DNA from: Siphlonurus alternatus
Lineage: Eukaryota; Arthropoda; Insecta; Ephemeroptera; Siphlonuridae
Direction of reading: 5' to 3'
Length of the DNA: 64,000 nucleotides
Assembly: GCA_949825025.1 (NCBI GenBank)
Contig: OX463784.1
Span: forward strand, 12,037,283-12,101,282
Shown here one piece after another: positions 38,655 to 50,658 of the stretch. Each line of letters begins with the position of its first letter. Position 1 is the stretch's first letter. The notes under the pieces are model-generated. The model ran no database searches, was not told the DNA's origin, and was given only the letters and a program-made list of their open reading frames with translations. The translations under genes were made by a program, and so were the position numbers.

Positions 38655-40670
38655 CCTTCAACGTCTGCTGCTGGAAGTGTCTGTCACGATTTTACTGCAA
38701 CAACCATTGTGAGATTTGAGGCTAAAAAATAAATAAATAAAATATATATATATATTAATATAATTTGAAAAAAATTCAATTAGTTTTAAATATTAATTTT
38801 AACAGTGATAACTGATAACATTTCAAATTTGTGATGCACATTAATGTTATGGCTTTTAAATAAATATAATTTTTAATACTAAATTTAATGATTAATGAAC
38901 AATTTTCATTACAAATTATATTAAGCTCCTCAAGAGAATAAAAATTTTATATTTGAATAATTCGAATGATACAAAAATGAGCCAATGGTTTCCCATTTTG
39001 ATGTTAAAACCAGACCTCAGTCATGAAGAAGGCATCTAATGTCAATTCAATCCCTAAATTACGGTCTCAAATTTTTTTTAAATGATTTGTTCTTGAGTTA
39101 TTGTTTTTTCCTGAGGAGGTAAGCTCCCCATCTACATTTATGTTTAATTTTTCTGTCATATAATAACCATTTTATGACAAATTGTTTTTTTTTTCTTCAT
39201 TTATTTATTTAAATCTACTTTACTTTTAAATGTATGTACTAATAAATTGTGTTCTGACGAATGAATTACATTTTTGTTCTATTTGTCATTAGTTTTGCTC
39301 ATTTACTATAAATCAAATTATAGATATAATTTATCAACTTTTAAGGAAGGATAGAAAGTAGGTAAACATGATTATCTATTATAGCAACAGGACCAACCAC
39401 TTTCAAATGCTAGTTTAAGCTAATTTTATCCGTGATTTATTTTTTAAAATACTATTATGTTGTAATTAAATATAATTATCAATATTATAATATTTATAAA
39501 ATAATCGAGATTACGATTATTAAATTTGTTAACTGTAAACTATTTTTAAATATTGTATTACAAAAAAATGTGCTCTTTAATACAAATAATTTCCATGTGT
39601 CTTAAAATTTTTACTTCTAGCTGATTATCTTTAGTTTTTTAAAAAATATATAAAATCTGCAAATAAGGGCTTTCAAAACGTACTTCAAAGCTAATTTTAT
39701 TAATTCTATAATTAAACGTCAGTAAATGGACTGCTCAGCAATATTTTTCATTAAATTTGTCCCATATGAGCTTTTATTTTATTATTTCGATTATAATGTA
39801 AGTAATATTATGAGTATTGTAATTTGAATTATTTTGACCATAAATGAGATAATAAAATCAAATAATCTTATTACCATTCTTTCTCTGTGATAAAATAATT
39901 ATTACTCTGAGCCATGCTGTAAGATTAATATGATGGAGAAAATAAATATGTTGTATAAGCCGCGATATTTTGTTCCCCATCTCTTACAACTCAAATTTTA
40001 ATTTAACTACTATATTATGATAGGGTACATATTAACAATAAGTTTGACTTAAGTTTCAACTTTTTTAACTCAAATTTGGGGACTCTGAAGGGATTATTAG
40101 AATAGGGGCAAAGTATGCAACCCGCGCGCAAACCTGAAAATTGTGACGTAGAAACTCCCTAGTTAACACACAACAACTGCCTGATATCATAGTTTGAGCG
40201 TCAAGGAGTCATTGGCTATAAATTTTAGTAACACGATCGAAATCAGCAGGTTTTTATACCCTAGTATCAATAGTTTTTTCTCTAATATCAGTTTACTTTA
40301 AAAGTGATAATCGAAAATATAAATTTATTGCCGGAAAATTTCGCCTGCTAGGCAGTTTCTACGTCACGTTTTGGCGCTAAATTCAAAAGGAGGAAGATTT
40401 TTAAAAAATTCCCATGCCTCCAATTTTGAAAATTGAAACTTTTTTGTTTTAGGACATTTAGTTTCAAGGCATAGAGCATCTGAAAAAAAATTAAAATAAA
40501 TGTAGGAGAATTCCCCATATAGATCTTACGGTACATATACATAAGGTCTATAATTGCTTCCAAACTTTGTGGTTTATACCACACATATTCTGAGGCAACG
40601 ATATGTCAGTGTTATCAACTAAATAAGCAGTAATATATCCCTAAATAAGAATTAAATAAGAAATAAAAGG

Positions 40671-41027
40671 TTGAGTGAGGCATAGTACATTGACCGGTTC
40701 TCATTAGATCACCGAAGTCAAGCTACGTCGCGCGTGATTAGTAAATGGATGGGTTAATAATTTAACAGAAATCACGCTTCTACCAACCAGGTGTAATTTA
40801 TTGCGCTTTTCCACTATCTGGTTCTCCTAGTTTGAACTATTGCACTTTCGTTTTACGGTAACAAAAGCTGTAGCGTCCATCCTGGCTGAGGTTTCCACGC
40901 TTCCCTCAGTCGCAGGTAAATGCCGGAATAGATTTCTAAACCATGGCTATAGCTCCATTTCCGATGAGCCTATGAAACTCGCATGTTTATGAATATTTGG
41001 GGTAGTAGACTTGGTAAGTAATTAGAA
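40671..41027 (+). mobile_element. 5S-rRNA-headed SINE, copy 2
   Basis: Head TTGACCGGTTCTCATTAGAT, CACCGAAGTCAAGC, GTGATTAGTAAATGGATGGG. Body with AGCTGTAGCGTCCATCCTGG and the same GGTAAGTAATTAGAAA end. More diverged than copy 1. Confidence 0.7.
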
Positions 41028-41029
41028 AG

Positions 41030-41064
41030 CAAGATCCCTTTACTTATTAAGTAAAGGGATCTTG
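41030..41064. repeat. Perfect hairpin, 16-bp arms
   Basis: CAAGATCCCTTTACTT, loop ATT, then its exact inverse, directly at the end of SINE copy 2. It could be a snapback or a small foldback. Confidence 0.8.
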
Positions 41065-41279
41065 TTAGAAAGTAGATAGATGTAAATGACATTTTTTTTT
41101 CTTTTTTTGCTTTAACTGAACCCTAGATATATGGTACTGGCCACAATTAATTATATGACATAATTGATAAAATTTATTAATGAAAATAGTAGTTGTCAAT
41201 TCCTATATAAAACTTGTTGTAGCTATTTTAATTTTAATTAAAATGTAAGGCGTTCTTAAAAAATAAAAAGTATTAAATT

Positions 41280-41690
41280 GGTCTTATAATTTGATTACGA
41301 GGAATGCGATCGTGGCTATGCTGAGAGCGTTGATTTCTGATGGTTGCCGACGTCGACGTGTAGCAGCGCGAGGTCGGCATGACCGTGGGTGCAATCACCC
41401 GGCTGATCGAAGGGTGGCTCGAGGCGCGACGTGGTGCTGCGAGCTTTTGGCTAGCAATAGTTTTCAGGCTGGCGAGAAAGAGGAGCACTCTCTAGAACGG
41501 CGCGGCGGTTTCCGAAGAGTTGGTCAGTTGGTGACCATACCTGTTTTATCGTATTTAACTGGAATGCGATCGTTACGTCATATCGGAGCGCGCGTGTTAT
41601 AGTTTGTTTTGTAAATTTCCTGAGTGAGACCAAACAAGTGTTTAAGTTTTATGCAAGTGCCATCGTATAAAATAGTGTTATAAACTGTGA
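41280..41690. other. GC- and CpG-rich island, function unknown
   Basis: Markedly GC-rich with many CG dinucleotides (GACGTCGACGTG, GGCGCGACG, GGCGCGGCGG) inside a strongly AT-rich gap. Contains two copies of GGAATGCGATCGT (about 41300 and 41562) and ends in AAACT/GTGAGT, a good splice donor. Open frames on both strands are short and unconvincing. It could be a promoter with a non-coding first exon (perhaps for OBP-B) or an old retroelement leader. Confidence 0.35.
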
Positions 41691-42884
41691 GTATTTTATA
41701 TTTACTGACAAGGGTTAATTTAAATAGTTTTTCTGATGATTATATAAAGAATGTATGCAACAAATATTTTCGAGATCACGAGCGCATTCGGCCGTAGCTG
41801 TAGATGAAGCTTGGTACAGAGACGAGGCTCGATCGACTCGTGAAATATTTTCCTTTTTTTTTTTCTGTTCACAGGCAAGATAAACTTTGGAATATTTTAC
41901 ATAATTAATAGTTGAAGTTAAATATTGTTGGATAGTCATATTTGTATAATAAATATTCTGTAATTAAAGTAAAGTTAAATAAGGTGTTTTTATATATATT
42001 ATATTAAAAGTAATTTATTGGAAATCTCATATTATTATATTAAATTATTTTAAAATTGTTTGACTTGAATCGTTACATTAAAATTCCGACTCATTATTAA
42101 AATACAATTACTGGGTATTCTTTATATAAAAATATTTCCTGGTCTATTATTATAAAACATAGATAGGTATTTTTAATAGTCAAAAACAAATCTATTTTCC
42201 TGCAGTTTTCTTGGGGAGTTTTTGTCTGAATTAAGGTACTAAACAAACAGAGCATTTATAGATTTTGCTTGAATTAACTTTTAGCTATCTGTGTGTAGCT
42301 GGTCTATGCATATAATATATATTATAGTGTGTTATTAGGAGGTTGAAGTGCAGGAGGTATAAGGAATTTAGTATATTTTGATTAAAGGTAAAATACATTA
42401 ATTCATTTATATTAAGTTGTAGCCTAATATTTAGATCCAGATACATTTTTTTGACAATTAATTAAGGATACACCCCTAAGAGCTTACAGATCGCGGCGGG
42501 GTAATGGGTAGGGATTCCAGGTATACAATAAACTTCGTACTCTTGCTTTTTTTTTGTGTGCGTAAACACGTAATCTATGGAGGTGTGTTGAACCAACTAT
42601 TTTGATATATATGGGTAAATTGAGTACTCTTTTTTACCTCATATAAAATTGCAAATCTGTATCCTTCTGTCTCTTGTAGCTCTAGCAAGTGGGGCAAGAG
42701 AAAATTTCTGGTGTCCAGAGATGTACATCAGAACTAAAATCATTGAAATATATGCCGGTAGTAAACATTGATCATATCGATGCTATAAAAACAATATCCT
42801 GACTCGACTGATGCAGGAAGGAAAAGGGAGGGGGGATGACGGTGTTCACATGTTGGAGGCCATTTTGGTGCCTATAAGAGCGCC

Positions 42885-45800
42885 ATGGAAGGACGGTCTT
42901 TTGCCTGTCAATTAACCTGTTTAATCACCTTATTAACAATATTACAAATTACACAAGTCACAAGTAAGTAATTTTAATTGTTATTTAATTAATTAGGTTG
43001 ATTTACAAGATAAACATAGAGGAAACCAGTGCGCTAACTCGGCGCAAACTCAAGGATATGGTTATCGAGATATTGCTGGTTCTCTTTAATTAAGCTACTT
43101 TTTGAATTCACTTTCCTCCCTTTCCATTCTTGATATTTATTATATTATTATTTTTATTACATAATTTATATTAAATTATTAATTACAAAATAGTCTATAG
43201 AACTCCCTATCCATCTGATTATTTATACAGAGGATCCATTTTATTTTTAATTTTTTTTTCATGCAATTCCATTTTTTTTTTTAAAGTTTTCAATAATTTA
43301 TAAATTATTAAATTATTTATTTTAATTTTTTTGTTAATTTTTTTTTTAATTATGTTATACATTATGTCTGTGTGATGCCATATTATTATTTAAAGTAATT
43401 ATACAATATTAAATTAAAAAAATATCTTACAACTTTACACTTGTTTTTCAATGTTAAATCATATAACTGCATGCAGTAATAATGTTCTGTCACAGTTGAT
43501 TATTTAGTTCACAGACTGCAAATTATTCCTTTTACCGTTTTTAATTAAAAATAGATATTCAAAAGAATCTCATTAATGGACATTCACAAAGTCTTAAGGC
43601 CACATTTAGGGCTCGATAATTTAAGACCAGAAATTTTGGGTCTAAAAAGCATGCCAAAAATCGGGCTTTAAATTATCGAGCCCTAAATACGGCCTTAGGG
43701 CTTTGTGAATGCCACTTATTATGACGAAATTGTGATGACTTTTTTTCAGAGCTTGAATTTTATAATATTTGTGTGTCATATAGAGGACATACAAATACAG
43801 AAAAGTTTTGAGTTTACCGACACCCCACCATCACGCAGACGCAGTACTATTTTCTCCATGGCATTTTCCTTATTTGAGAGAACCATGGAAACTTTAGACA
43901 GAATGGTCGTTGCAGGAAATGAAAGCTCCGAGAGCAACTCCCAAATGCACACTAGTGTGGGCTCAGTACTAAGATATAAAATAGAATTTAAAAAAAATTA
44001 AAAATATTTACAAACTCTAATTTATATTATTCCTCATTATGGAGCCAAATTTTAGTAACAAATATGCATTTAATGAAGACGCAATTGTCTATTTTTCTAT
44101 ATAAGTAGCCTCATAATCCATCAGTCTCCTAACTCATACTAATATTATTTGTCGGGTGTGTCCTATAATGTAAGGGTAGTTCGTTTTTTTCCTGCCAACC
44201 CTCCGTCCCGGTTATACGATTTATTTCTTGGTGTAGATAAGTTACACATACAGGAAAGTAATTGAAAAAACAAATTGTTATACCGTAATTGAAAAATTAC
44301 ATCTTCAACTCATCCTTTACATGTCTAATTTTATTACATTTGTTTACCTCAAAAATACATCTAATTTCTTCCTCGCTCAAAGTGAGAAGGAAAAAGCCAA
44401 AATTTTTCTAACAAAAAAATCTTACGTAATCTTGTCTTTTCCATTACTTTTTCTTTATGGCGTAAAATAGGAGGAAAAAGACAAGGAGAGAAAGATGTTA
44501 ATATTTGGCAGAAATTTGATTTTTATTGACGATTTCAGGTGAGCAAGGTGGCAGGTATCGTAGGCAGGAAGGAGAGGAAACGACTGCCGAGGAAGCGGTT
44601 GTCACCACTGCAAAACCAGAGGGGGAGGTCACAACAGCTAAGCCTGAGGTCACAACAGTTAAGCCTGAGGGGGAGGTCACCACGGCTAAGTCCGAGGCAG
44701 AGGTCACCTCAGCCAAGACTGAGGGCGGGGGCGGCGAGGTTACCACTACCAAACCGAAGGGTGGCGGAGGAGGAGCTACAAATGGAGCAAAACCATCAAG
44801 GGTTTGCTCCACAGAACTGTTTAAGGTGAATTTGACATTTAATTTAATAACTTATTATTTTTATTAAAATATAATATTGTTGTTGTTTTGTTTATTTAAA
44901 AATAGTTTAAAAATTTGTAATTTATTTATATTTTGTATAAAATTTTTACGATTTTAATTTTTTATTCTATTTTTAGCAATAATTAAAGTACATGAAAAGA
45001 GTATAAAATTATCATTTAATAATAAATATTTCTTCATAAAATTATTATAAATTAAAATATGCAATCAATGTGTTAATACTAAACGTTAAATAAGATCTGT
45101 TTGTTCATTGTGGTATGTTGAAACAATTTAATTTTATTTTACCACAGGAAAATAAATGCAGAATGTAACGTATTTTCTACTTCTGTATTGCAAGTGTATA
45201 GTACTGCCATCTATGAAAACCTAATTTCTTGACTTCCACAGCGGTTGGACCGATGTTGTCCTACACCCATCCTCATTAACTCCGTAGAAATCCAGAAATG
45301 CGCTCGCAGGTCTCGCTTCAAACGCTCCGACAAGTCCGATTTTTACAACATCCCGAACTTCAACTTTCTGATCAACATGATGAGAAGGACTGGGGAGAAT
45401 CGCGCCCCCAGGGGGAGGGTTGGCAAGAGGGCACAGAAGGGTGGCACAAATGGCGCAGGTTGGTTTTTATGCAAGCGCATTTGCTTTAAAATTCGTATGG
45501 TGACCAAATTTGTTGAAACCATGATACTTTTTTTCTTTACCTTTTTACAATTTTTCATGAGTTTGAAGCTCTGGGCGGTGTAATGGGTAGGGAAAGGATG
45601 GTGACCACGGCCTGTCACGGGTCTTAGCATTTGATTAGGTGAGACTGAGGAAAACGTGAAACACCTCAATTAGGTTGGGCACCTCTACTTTTCATCAATG
45701 GACCAAAGTGATGTCCAAAGCCTGGGTAACCACACACGAATGCAAAACTGCAATGGGTGGAACACGAGATGAATTTTCTCCGAAGAGGGGGTAACGTAAT

Positions 45801-48800
45801 TTTTTACATGAAACGATCACCCATCCATGTACTAACCACGCTCGATGTTGCTTGACTTCGGTGATCTAATTCGTCAATGCACTAGTTGCATATTTGCAAA
45901 GTGTATAACAAACAGATAGATGGAAATATGGCTTTCAGGGTGGAAGTGACAAAATCGTTTATGCATTACAAATGACAAACTCATGGGTGGCACCTCTAGC
46001 ATGGACACCATAGAATTCATCATATAAGCAAGTAGGCAATAACTGTGTTGCTATTGAAATTAAATCATCCTTGTAAATTACAAAAATTTACCCGTATTTT
46101 TCAACATAACATGCGGACAACTGGTTTTATAAATTTTCATGTTTATAATTTGAGATTAGTTTCTAATTTAGTTTTTTTTTTCAGGGAAAACTACAGTTGC
46201 CCCAGCACCTAAATATGTAAAAACAAATGTTAATCAAGTGGTAAGAAATATTGGAAGTAATGGTTGAGGTTTCTTTGGTCAAAATAATAAAAAATTAATC
46301 AAGACATGAAGCTCTTTGCTATTTTATGCTATCTATATATGAGAGTTTGAGTCCATAAAAGCCGAGAGGTAAAATTCAGACACATGTGTAAATAGTGTTC
46401 GTTGTAAAAAAAAAAAAAAAAAGAAGAGAAAAAATATTATGATAATAAATAATAAAAAATATTTAAATCTTATTGGCAATAATAATAATTTAATATTATG
46501 AACATAATATTAAATGTATTAATTTGTTTCAGTGTTTGGTTGAGTGTATTTTTATAAATTTGAATTGGGTAAGTGATTGGTTTTATATAAAATATATTTT
46601 TTAATATTTTAAGAAGTAACATGTTTTGAAAAAAAAAAATGTATTCTCCTTATTAAGTAATGGTGATATTTTGATAAAATTGTAAAATTTTACATAATAT
46701 ATAATACTATATTAACTAAATGTCATCTGTTATCTTTCGATTTGCAACAATGGAAACTATGTGGGGAAAAGGCTGAAATATTTGCTAATGCATCTGATAG
46801 TAATAATGGCTTAATTTATTACTGAGAAAACTGTGGAAACTTCAGTGCGAATGGTCGGTAACTGAAGGATATAAACATCAACAAACCATCTTTTGACTAT
46901 AATTCAACATTTATTTTCCTTACCGGGATCGGAAAAGCTCTCGACCAATTAGAGAATTCAAATTTTTCGTTCACTAGAATTTTAAAAGTGGTTCGGAATT
47001 TTTTTATTGGTTGAAGCTTCCTAACAGTTCTGGACAGGGCTTTAGACTAATATAATATACTTCCGACCGTCTAATTAAGACTGCACACGGTCACGGTATG
47101 TTAAATTTTAACAGGTGATGGAAGACCAGAGCATAAACGTCAACAGTATGTTCGCCACTTTGGCTGCGATGGTCCCTCCAGCGTGGACTGCGTTGATAAA
47201 CTCTGCTAAGACGGAGTGCGCCTCCATCTTGCAAACTGGTAATAAATATGACCTTCGTGACGTCATAAGGGTGGTGGCGGCCATCTTGGAGAACTATTGC
47301 AGAAAAGGCTAAATCGTTACTAGTATAAGTGTAATATCAGAGCCTGCTTTAATTCAGTAATCATTTACCAATGATAAGCAGTAAAATGTTTTAGGGGGGC
47401 ATTCACAATTAAAGCACTTTAACCCCAACTTTAGCCCCAAGGTTTATCCCTGGTACTAAACATGGTGCTAAACTAGGAGCTAAACATGTCTAGCTCCTAG
47501 TTTTTAGCACCATGTTTAGTACCAGGGATAAAACTTGGGGCTAAAGTTGGGGTTAATGTGCTTTGTGAATGTCCCCCATGGCATTTTTCAAACTTTTTAA
47601 CACGAGTCCCAGATAATAGTCAATTCAACGATCATGTCCCATTTTCTCCTCCCGGCCCTGATTTCCTATTTTCATTCTTTATTAAAAACTTAGCTTTCGT
47701 AGCGCACGGGTAATCCTGAAAGGAAAATTTTACTGTCAAAAGTTTAGGATCCCCAACTTTGGGGTCCCAGACTTTAAACACCGCTTAAAATATTTTAATA
47801 GAGATATCGAGTGAAATTAAGGTATATGATTGACCTATGATACAATGGTAATGTATACTCTATTAATTTCTGCAATAAAAAAAAAATCATTTAGGTTGTC
47901 CATTTGCATTCTTGAGTGCACCTGTGTCGGCACGCACTTGCATGTTGAACCCGTACAGTTCATACTATAGAGTATCGACCTCAATTTATTTATTGCAGAA
48001 ATGGATAGAGGGTGCAAATTTATGCTACCCTGATTTTTTTTCAGATTTTTTACAGCCCGGGAACTTTTTAAAAAATATATTAAAAGTTCTTTTTGTGACG
48101 TCACGTGGTGCCGCTCCTTAATATTAAGAAAAAGATAGGACTTGCCGCCACGTGACGTCACAAAATGGAATTTCAATATTTTTTTTTTTAAAATACTTCC
48201 CGGGCTCTAAAAAATCTGAAAAAAAAAATTAGGGTAGCATATTAACTTTGCACACTCTATCCATTTCTGCAATAAAAAAAAATTGAGGTCGATACTCCAT
48301 TAGAACACTTAGGTGCTTGCAGCATATCAAGATAATGTTTTTCTTTAATTTTTCATCCTTAATACCAGGGGAATGGCGGGATGTATAATATGATATACCA
48401 GCCATCTGTTACCTATTCTATACGTAATGGATTCCGAAACTAATATTTAGCACAAAATAGTTGACAATCCTGTATTATTTATAACATTCAGGAGCAGCTG
48501 CAACAATGTATAACCCTTCTACTGGAGCTGATTGTCTCAAAGCACCGACCAAAATGATGAGATGCATTAAAAAAACGCTGATTTCAGTAAGTATTTAAAA
48601 TTAAGTTGTAGTATTTAAGCACTTGATCTTATATAAAGCTTAATATTAATTTCTTATTATTTCAGTGATATTTTTAATTATGCAGTTAATTTGTCATAAA
48701 TCTTAAAACCCTCCTATAAGGTTAGCAAAATTTTCAAAATTCAACCTGAAGGATGAATCTCGTAATTCTCTTACATTTCCATTTAATGCAGAGGGTTGCC

Positions 48801-49498
48801 TTAATTCAACTGACGAGATAATTTGTGATAAATTAATATTATTTATATTAAATAAGCCAAATTCTAAATTGTTTTCATAAGCTGTTTCATTTTTTATCGG
48901 AAAAAATTCAACTTCTTTTTCAAAGCTAGTTCAGTCGAAAAAAATGACCTAAATATTCTTGGATGAGGTGTAGTATTTCTTAGCAAATTATAAGTAATGG
49001 TACGATTCACGAAGCATGAAGGAAGTTTCTAACCACGTTTAACTATACCTGTTTTACGTGTTAAACCACCTAGTTGAACGTGGTTAAGTTAAACGTAGTT
49101 AGAAACTTGGCTACTTTTTTTGTGAATCACAATACCTTCAATGTTGTAAGGTAATTAAATATTTAAAAAAGTTTATAAAATAAAATTAGATTTAATTTAT
49201 TTTTAATAATTGTATAATTTAAAGAAATTAAAATAAAAAAGAATGGTTTAAAAATGTAAATTTTTTAATTAATTGTGTTTTAATTTTTACAGAGTTGTCC
49301 AACAGTAATAAACTCGGGTAAGTAGTTATTACTTAGAATGAAAATTATAAAATACTCATATTTATTGTTATGTTATGAAATTTAATTGGAAATACGATTT
49401 TATAATTGTGATAATACGAAACAAATTTAATTGCTCTATATTATATTTTTAAAGATCAAAATTTCGTCGTATCATCACAATAATTAATTTTCAATTCA

Positions 49499-49582
<84 letters not shown>

Positions 49583-49773
49583 ATTTTGGGACAATTGACA
49601 CATTTTGGTCATGTATGCCCCCCACTTAATTATTAAATCAAACACATTAAAGTCAAAATCACCAAGCTTATTCTCTAACCTTCGAATAAATTGCTGAATT
49701 GGTGATTGTTTCAGGAGCAAAATGCATGGAGGACAACAAAATCCTCAAGGACTGCGACGTCACCGTGCTCTGA
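42885..49773 (+). CDS. Plus-C odorant-binding-protein-like with Thr/Lys/Glu repeat linker (OBP-B), complete, 10 exons
   Basis: Predicted 382 aa. Exons: 42885-42963, 43784-43954 (least certain), 44539-44825, 45242-45458, 46185-46240, 46533-46568, 47115-47238, 48492-48586, 49293-49317, 49715-49773. Signal peptide starts MEGRSFACQLTCLITLLTI. Exon 3 opens with RYRR followed by Gln, a furin-like site at the same exon position as in OBP-A. About nine short imperfect units (VTTAKPEGE and variants) and a Gly run follow, ending VCSTELFK. The core: DRCCP, QKC, CLVEC, C4 41 residues later, 20 residues, C-x9-C-x8-CP, and final GAKC...CDVTVL then TGA. Exon 4 is unusually basic, with an Arg/Gly/Lys-rich C-terminal half. 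Exon 2 was picked by phase: its acceptor (CATATAG) and weak donor (GTGTGG) keep a 57-codon frame, but there is no paralogue match. All core intron phases equal those of OBP-A and OBP-C. Confidence 0.83.
43578..43713. mobile_element. Short foldback family F, copy 1
   Basis: GGACATTCACAAAG ... CTTTGTGAATGCC ends, with inner GGGCTCGATAATTTAA inverse pair; 136 bp. In intron 1 of OBP-B. Confidence 0.75.
44287..44510 (+). mobile_element. Dispersed repeat family C, copy 2
   Basis: Starts GAAAAATTACATCTTCAACT, CATCCTTTACATGTCTAA; ends GGAGAGAAAGATGTTAATAT. Ends 29 bp before OBP-B exon 3. Confidence 0.65.
45601..45905 (-). mobile_element. 5S-rRNA-headed SINE, copy 3
   Basis: Reverse-strand head: GATCACCCATCCATGTACTA, ACCACGCTCGATGTTGCTTG, ACTTCGGTGATCT. 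Body with GGACCAAAGTGATGTCCAAA. In intron 4 of OBP-B. Confidence 0.65.
47394..47578. mobile_element. Short foldback family F, copy 2
   Basis: GGGGGCATTCACAATTAAAG / CTTTGTGAATGTCCCCC ends; arms with CCCCAACTTTAGCCCCAAG. In intron 7 of OBP-B. Confidence 0.8.
47845..47912. mobile_element. Half copy of MITE family A
   Basis: Right-arm fragment (ACTCTATTAATTTCTGCAAT ... AGGTTGTCCATTT) with no left partner, 60 bp before a complete copy, in intron 7 of OBP-B. Confidence 0.5.
47970..48297. mobile_element. Foldback MITE family A (intron 7 of OBP-B)
   Basis: Ends GAGTATCGACCTCAA / TTGAGGTCGATACTC, long arms, centre GTGACGTCACGTGG ... CCACGTGACGTCAC. The best-preserved copy of the family. Confidence 0.88.
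48999..49136. mobile_element. Short foldback family F-like, copy 3
   Basis: GTACGATTCACGAAGC / TTTGTGAATCACAATACC ends; arms AGTTTCTAACCACGTTTAAC / GTTAAACGTAGTTAGAAACT. In intron 8 of OBP-B. Confidence 0.7.
49503..49579. repeat. (GATT)n microsatellite
   Basis: About 19 units in the last intron of OBP-B, 135 bp before the terminal exon. Confidence 0.95.
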
Positions 49774-50658
49774 TACGTGACCGTCGTTTGGAGATATATT
49801 TGTTACATTTTATCATTTCAATACTCACATTCATATTTTTAACCAATATACTTGTTTCAATAGAAAGAAAAAAAAATGTACTATAATAATATGTTTGTAT
49901 GGAAATATTTGAAAATAATAAGTATTTAAAATATTATAAACCTAATTAAAAAATATAATTGTTTAAATTACTATTAAAATGCTTTAATGTTTTTAATAAA
50001 TCCATTTGTTTTCCCCCCAAAAAATGTATACTAATTTAATTATTACAGTATTCATTATGCAATATTTTAAAGTAATTTGTATGCAAAAGTAAAATAATAA
50101 TTAAAAATATCCGTATTTCTTTAAATTATATATAAGTATTTTCTTTCTTTTTTTTGTCAAATTTGCTAAAACCTCTAATAATTTAAATATACAGAATATA
50201 AATAATACATTCGGGTGGTAGGTTAGGTAATACTGTATAATTATCATTAAATTAACATTATTAATATCATTCCATATTTTTGAGACAGTGCTGCATAATA
50301 CAAAAATATACCCTACCTAAATTATAATTGTACACTCTTGGTTAAAAATTTTTCCACTACGACCTCGGAAAAGTGCAATTAGGAAATTCTCGAAGGCTAT
50401 GAATGAATCACAATGCAAAATTTTCCAGAATTATAAAATTTAAAAACATTTTATCGATATAATATAAATAACGGTGTCATAATATCTAGAACTCTAAAAT
50501 GACGTTAACGTAACCGGAAATAACAAGTCGATACGATCTATGAAATAATAAGCGAGAAATCCGGTGACATATTTACATGTCCAGCGTGGCATGAATGCCA
50601 CAGCAATGAGCGCAATTTTGTACGTACCGAGAACTTGTGATCTCAATTATGAAGCGTG
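49774..50658. other. Gap between OBP-B and OBP-C
   Basis: 885 bp of AT-rich sequence with the OBP-B polyadenylation signal. I see no TATA box before OBP-C. Confidence 0.6.
49995..50000 (+). other. Polyadenylation signal of OBP-B
   Basis: AATAAA about 220 nt after the stop codon, followed by a T-rich stretch; the first strong candidate downstream of the terminal exon. Confidence 0.4.

Larger units (their letters stand above)
38492..42884. other. Gap between OBP-A and OBP-B
   Basis: Contains a diverged MITE right after the OBP-A stop, an AATAAA cluster at 38729, SINE copy 2, the perfect hairpin and the GC-rich island. The rest is plain AT-rich sequence with no supported gene. Confidence 0.6.

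Noticed and set aside
41291..41602. 103-codon frame in the GC-rich island as a protein gene
   Set aside because: An equally open frame exists on the other strand, there is no domain or signal peptide, and high GC alone favours open frames.
42873..42880. CTATAAGA as TATA box of OBP-B
   Set aside because: It lies about 5-12 bp before the start codon, so transcription would begin inside the coding region.
44498..44829. Overlapping open frames in the other frames across OBP-B exon 3
   Set aside because: The repeat is open in several frames. Only the frame giving GEQGGRYRRQ joins exon 4 in phase and supplies the first core cysteine.
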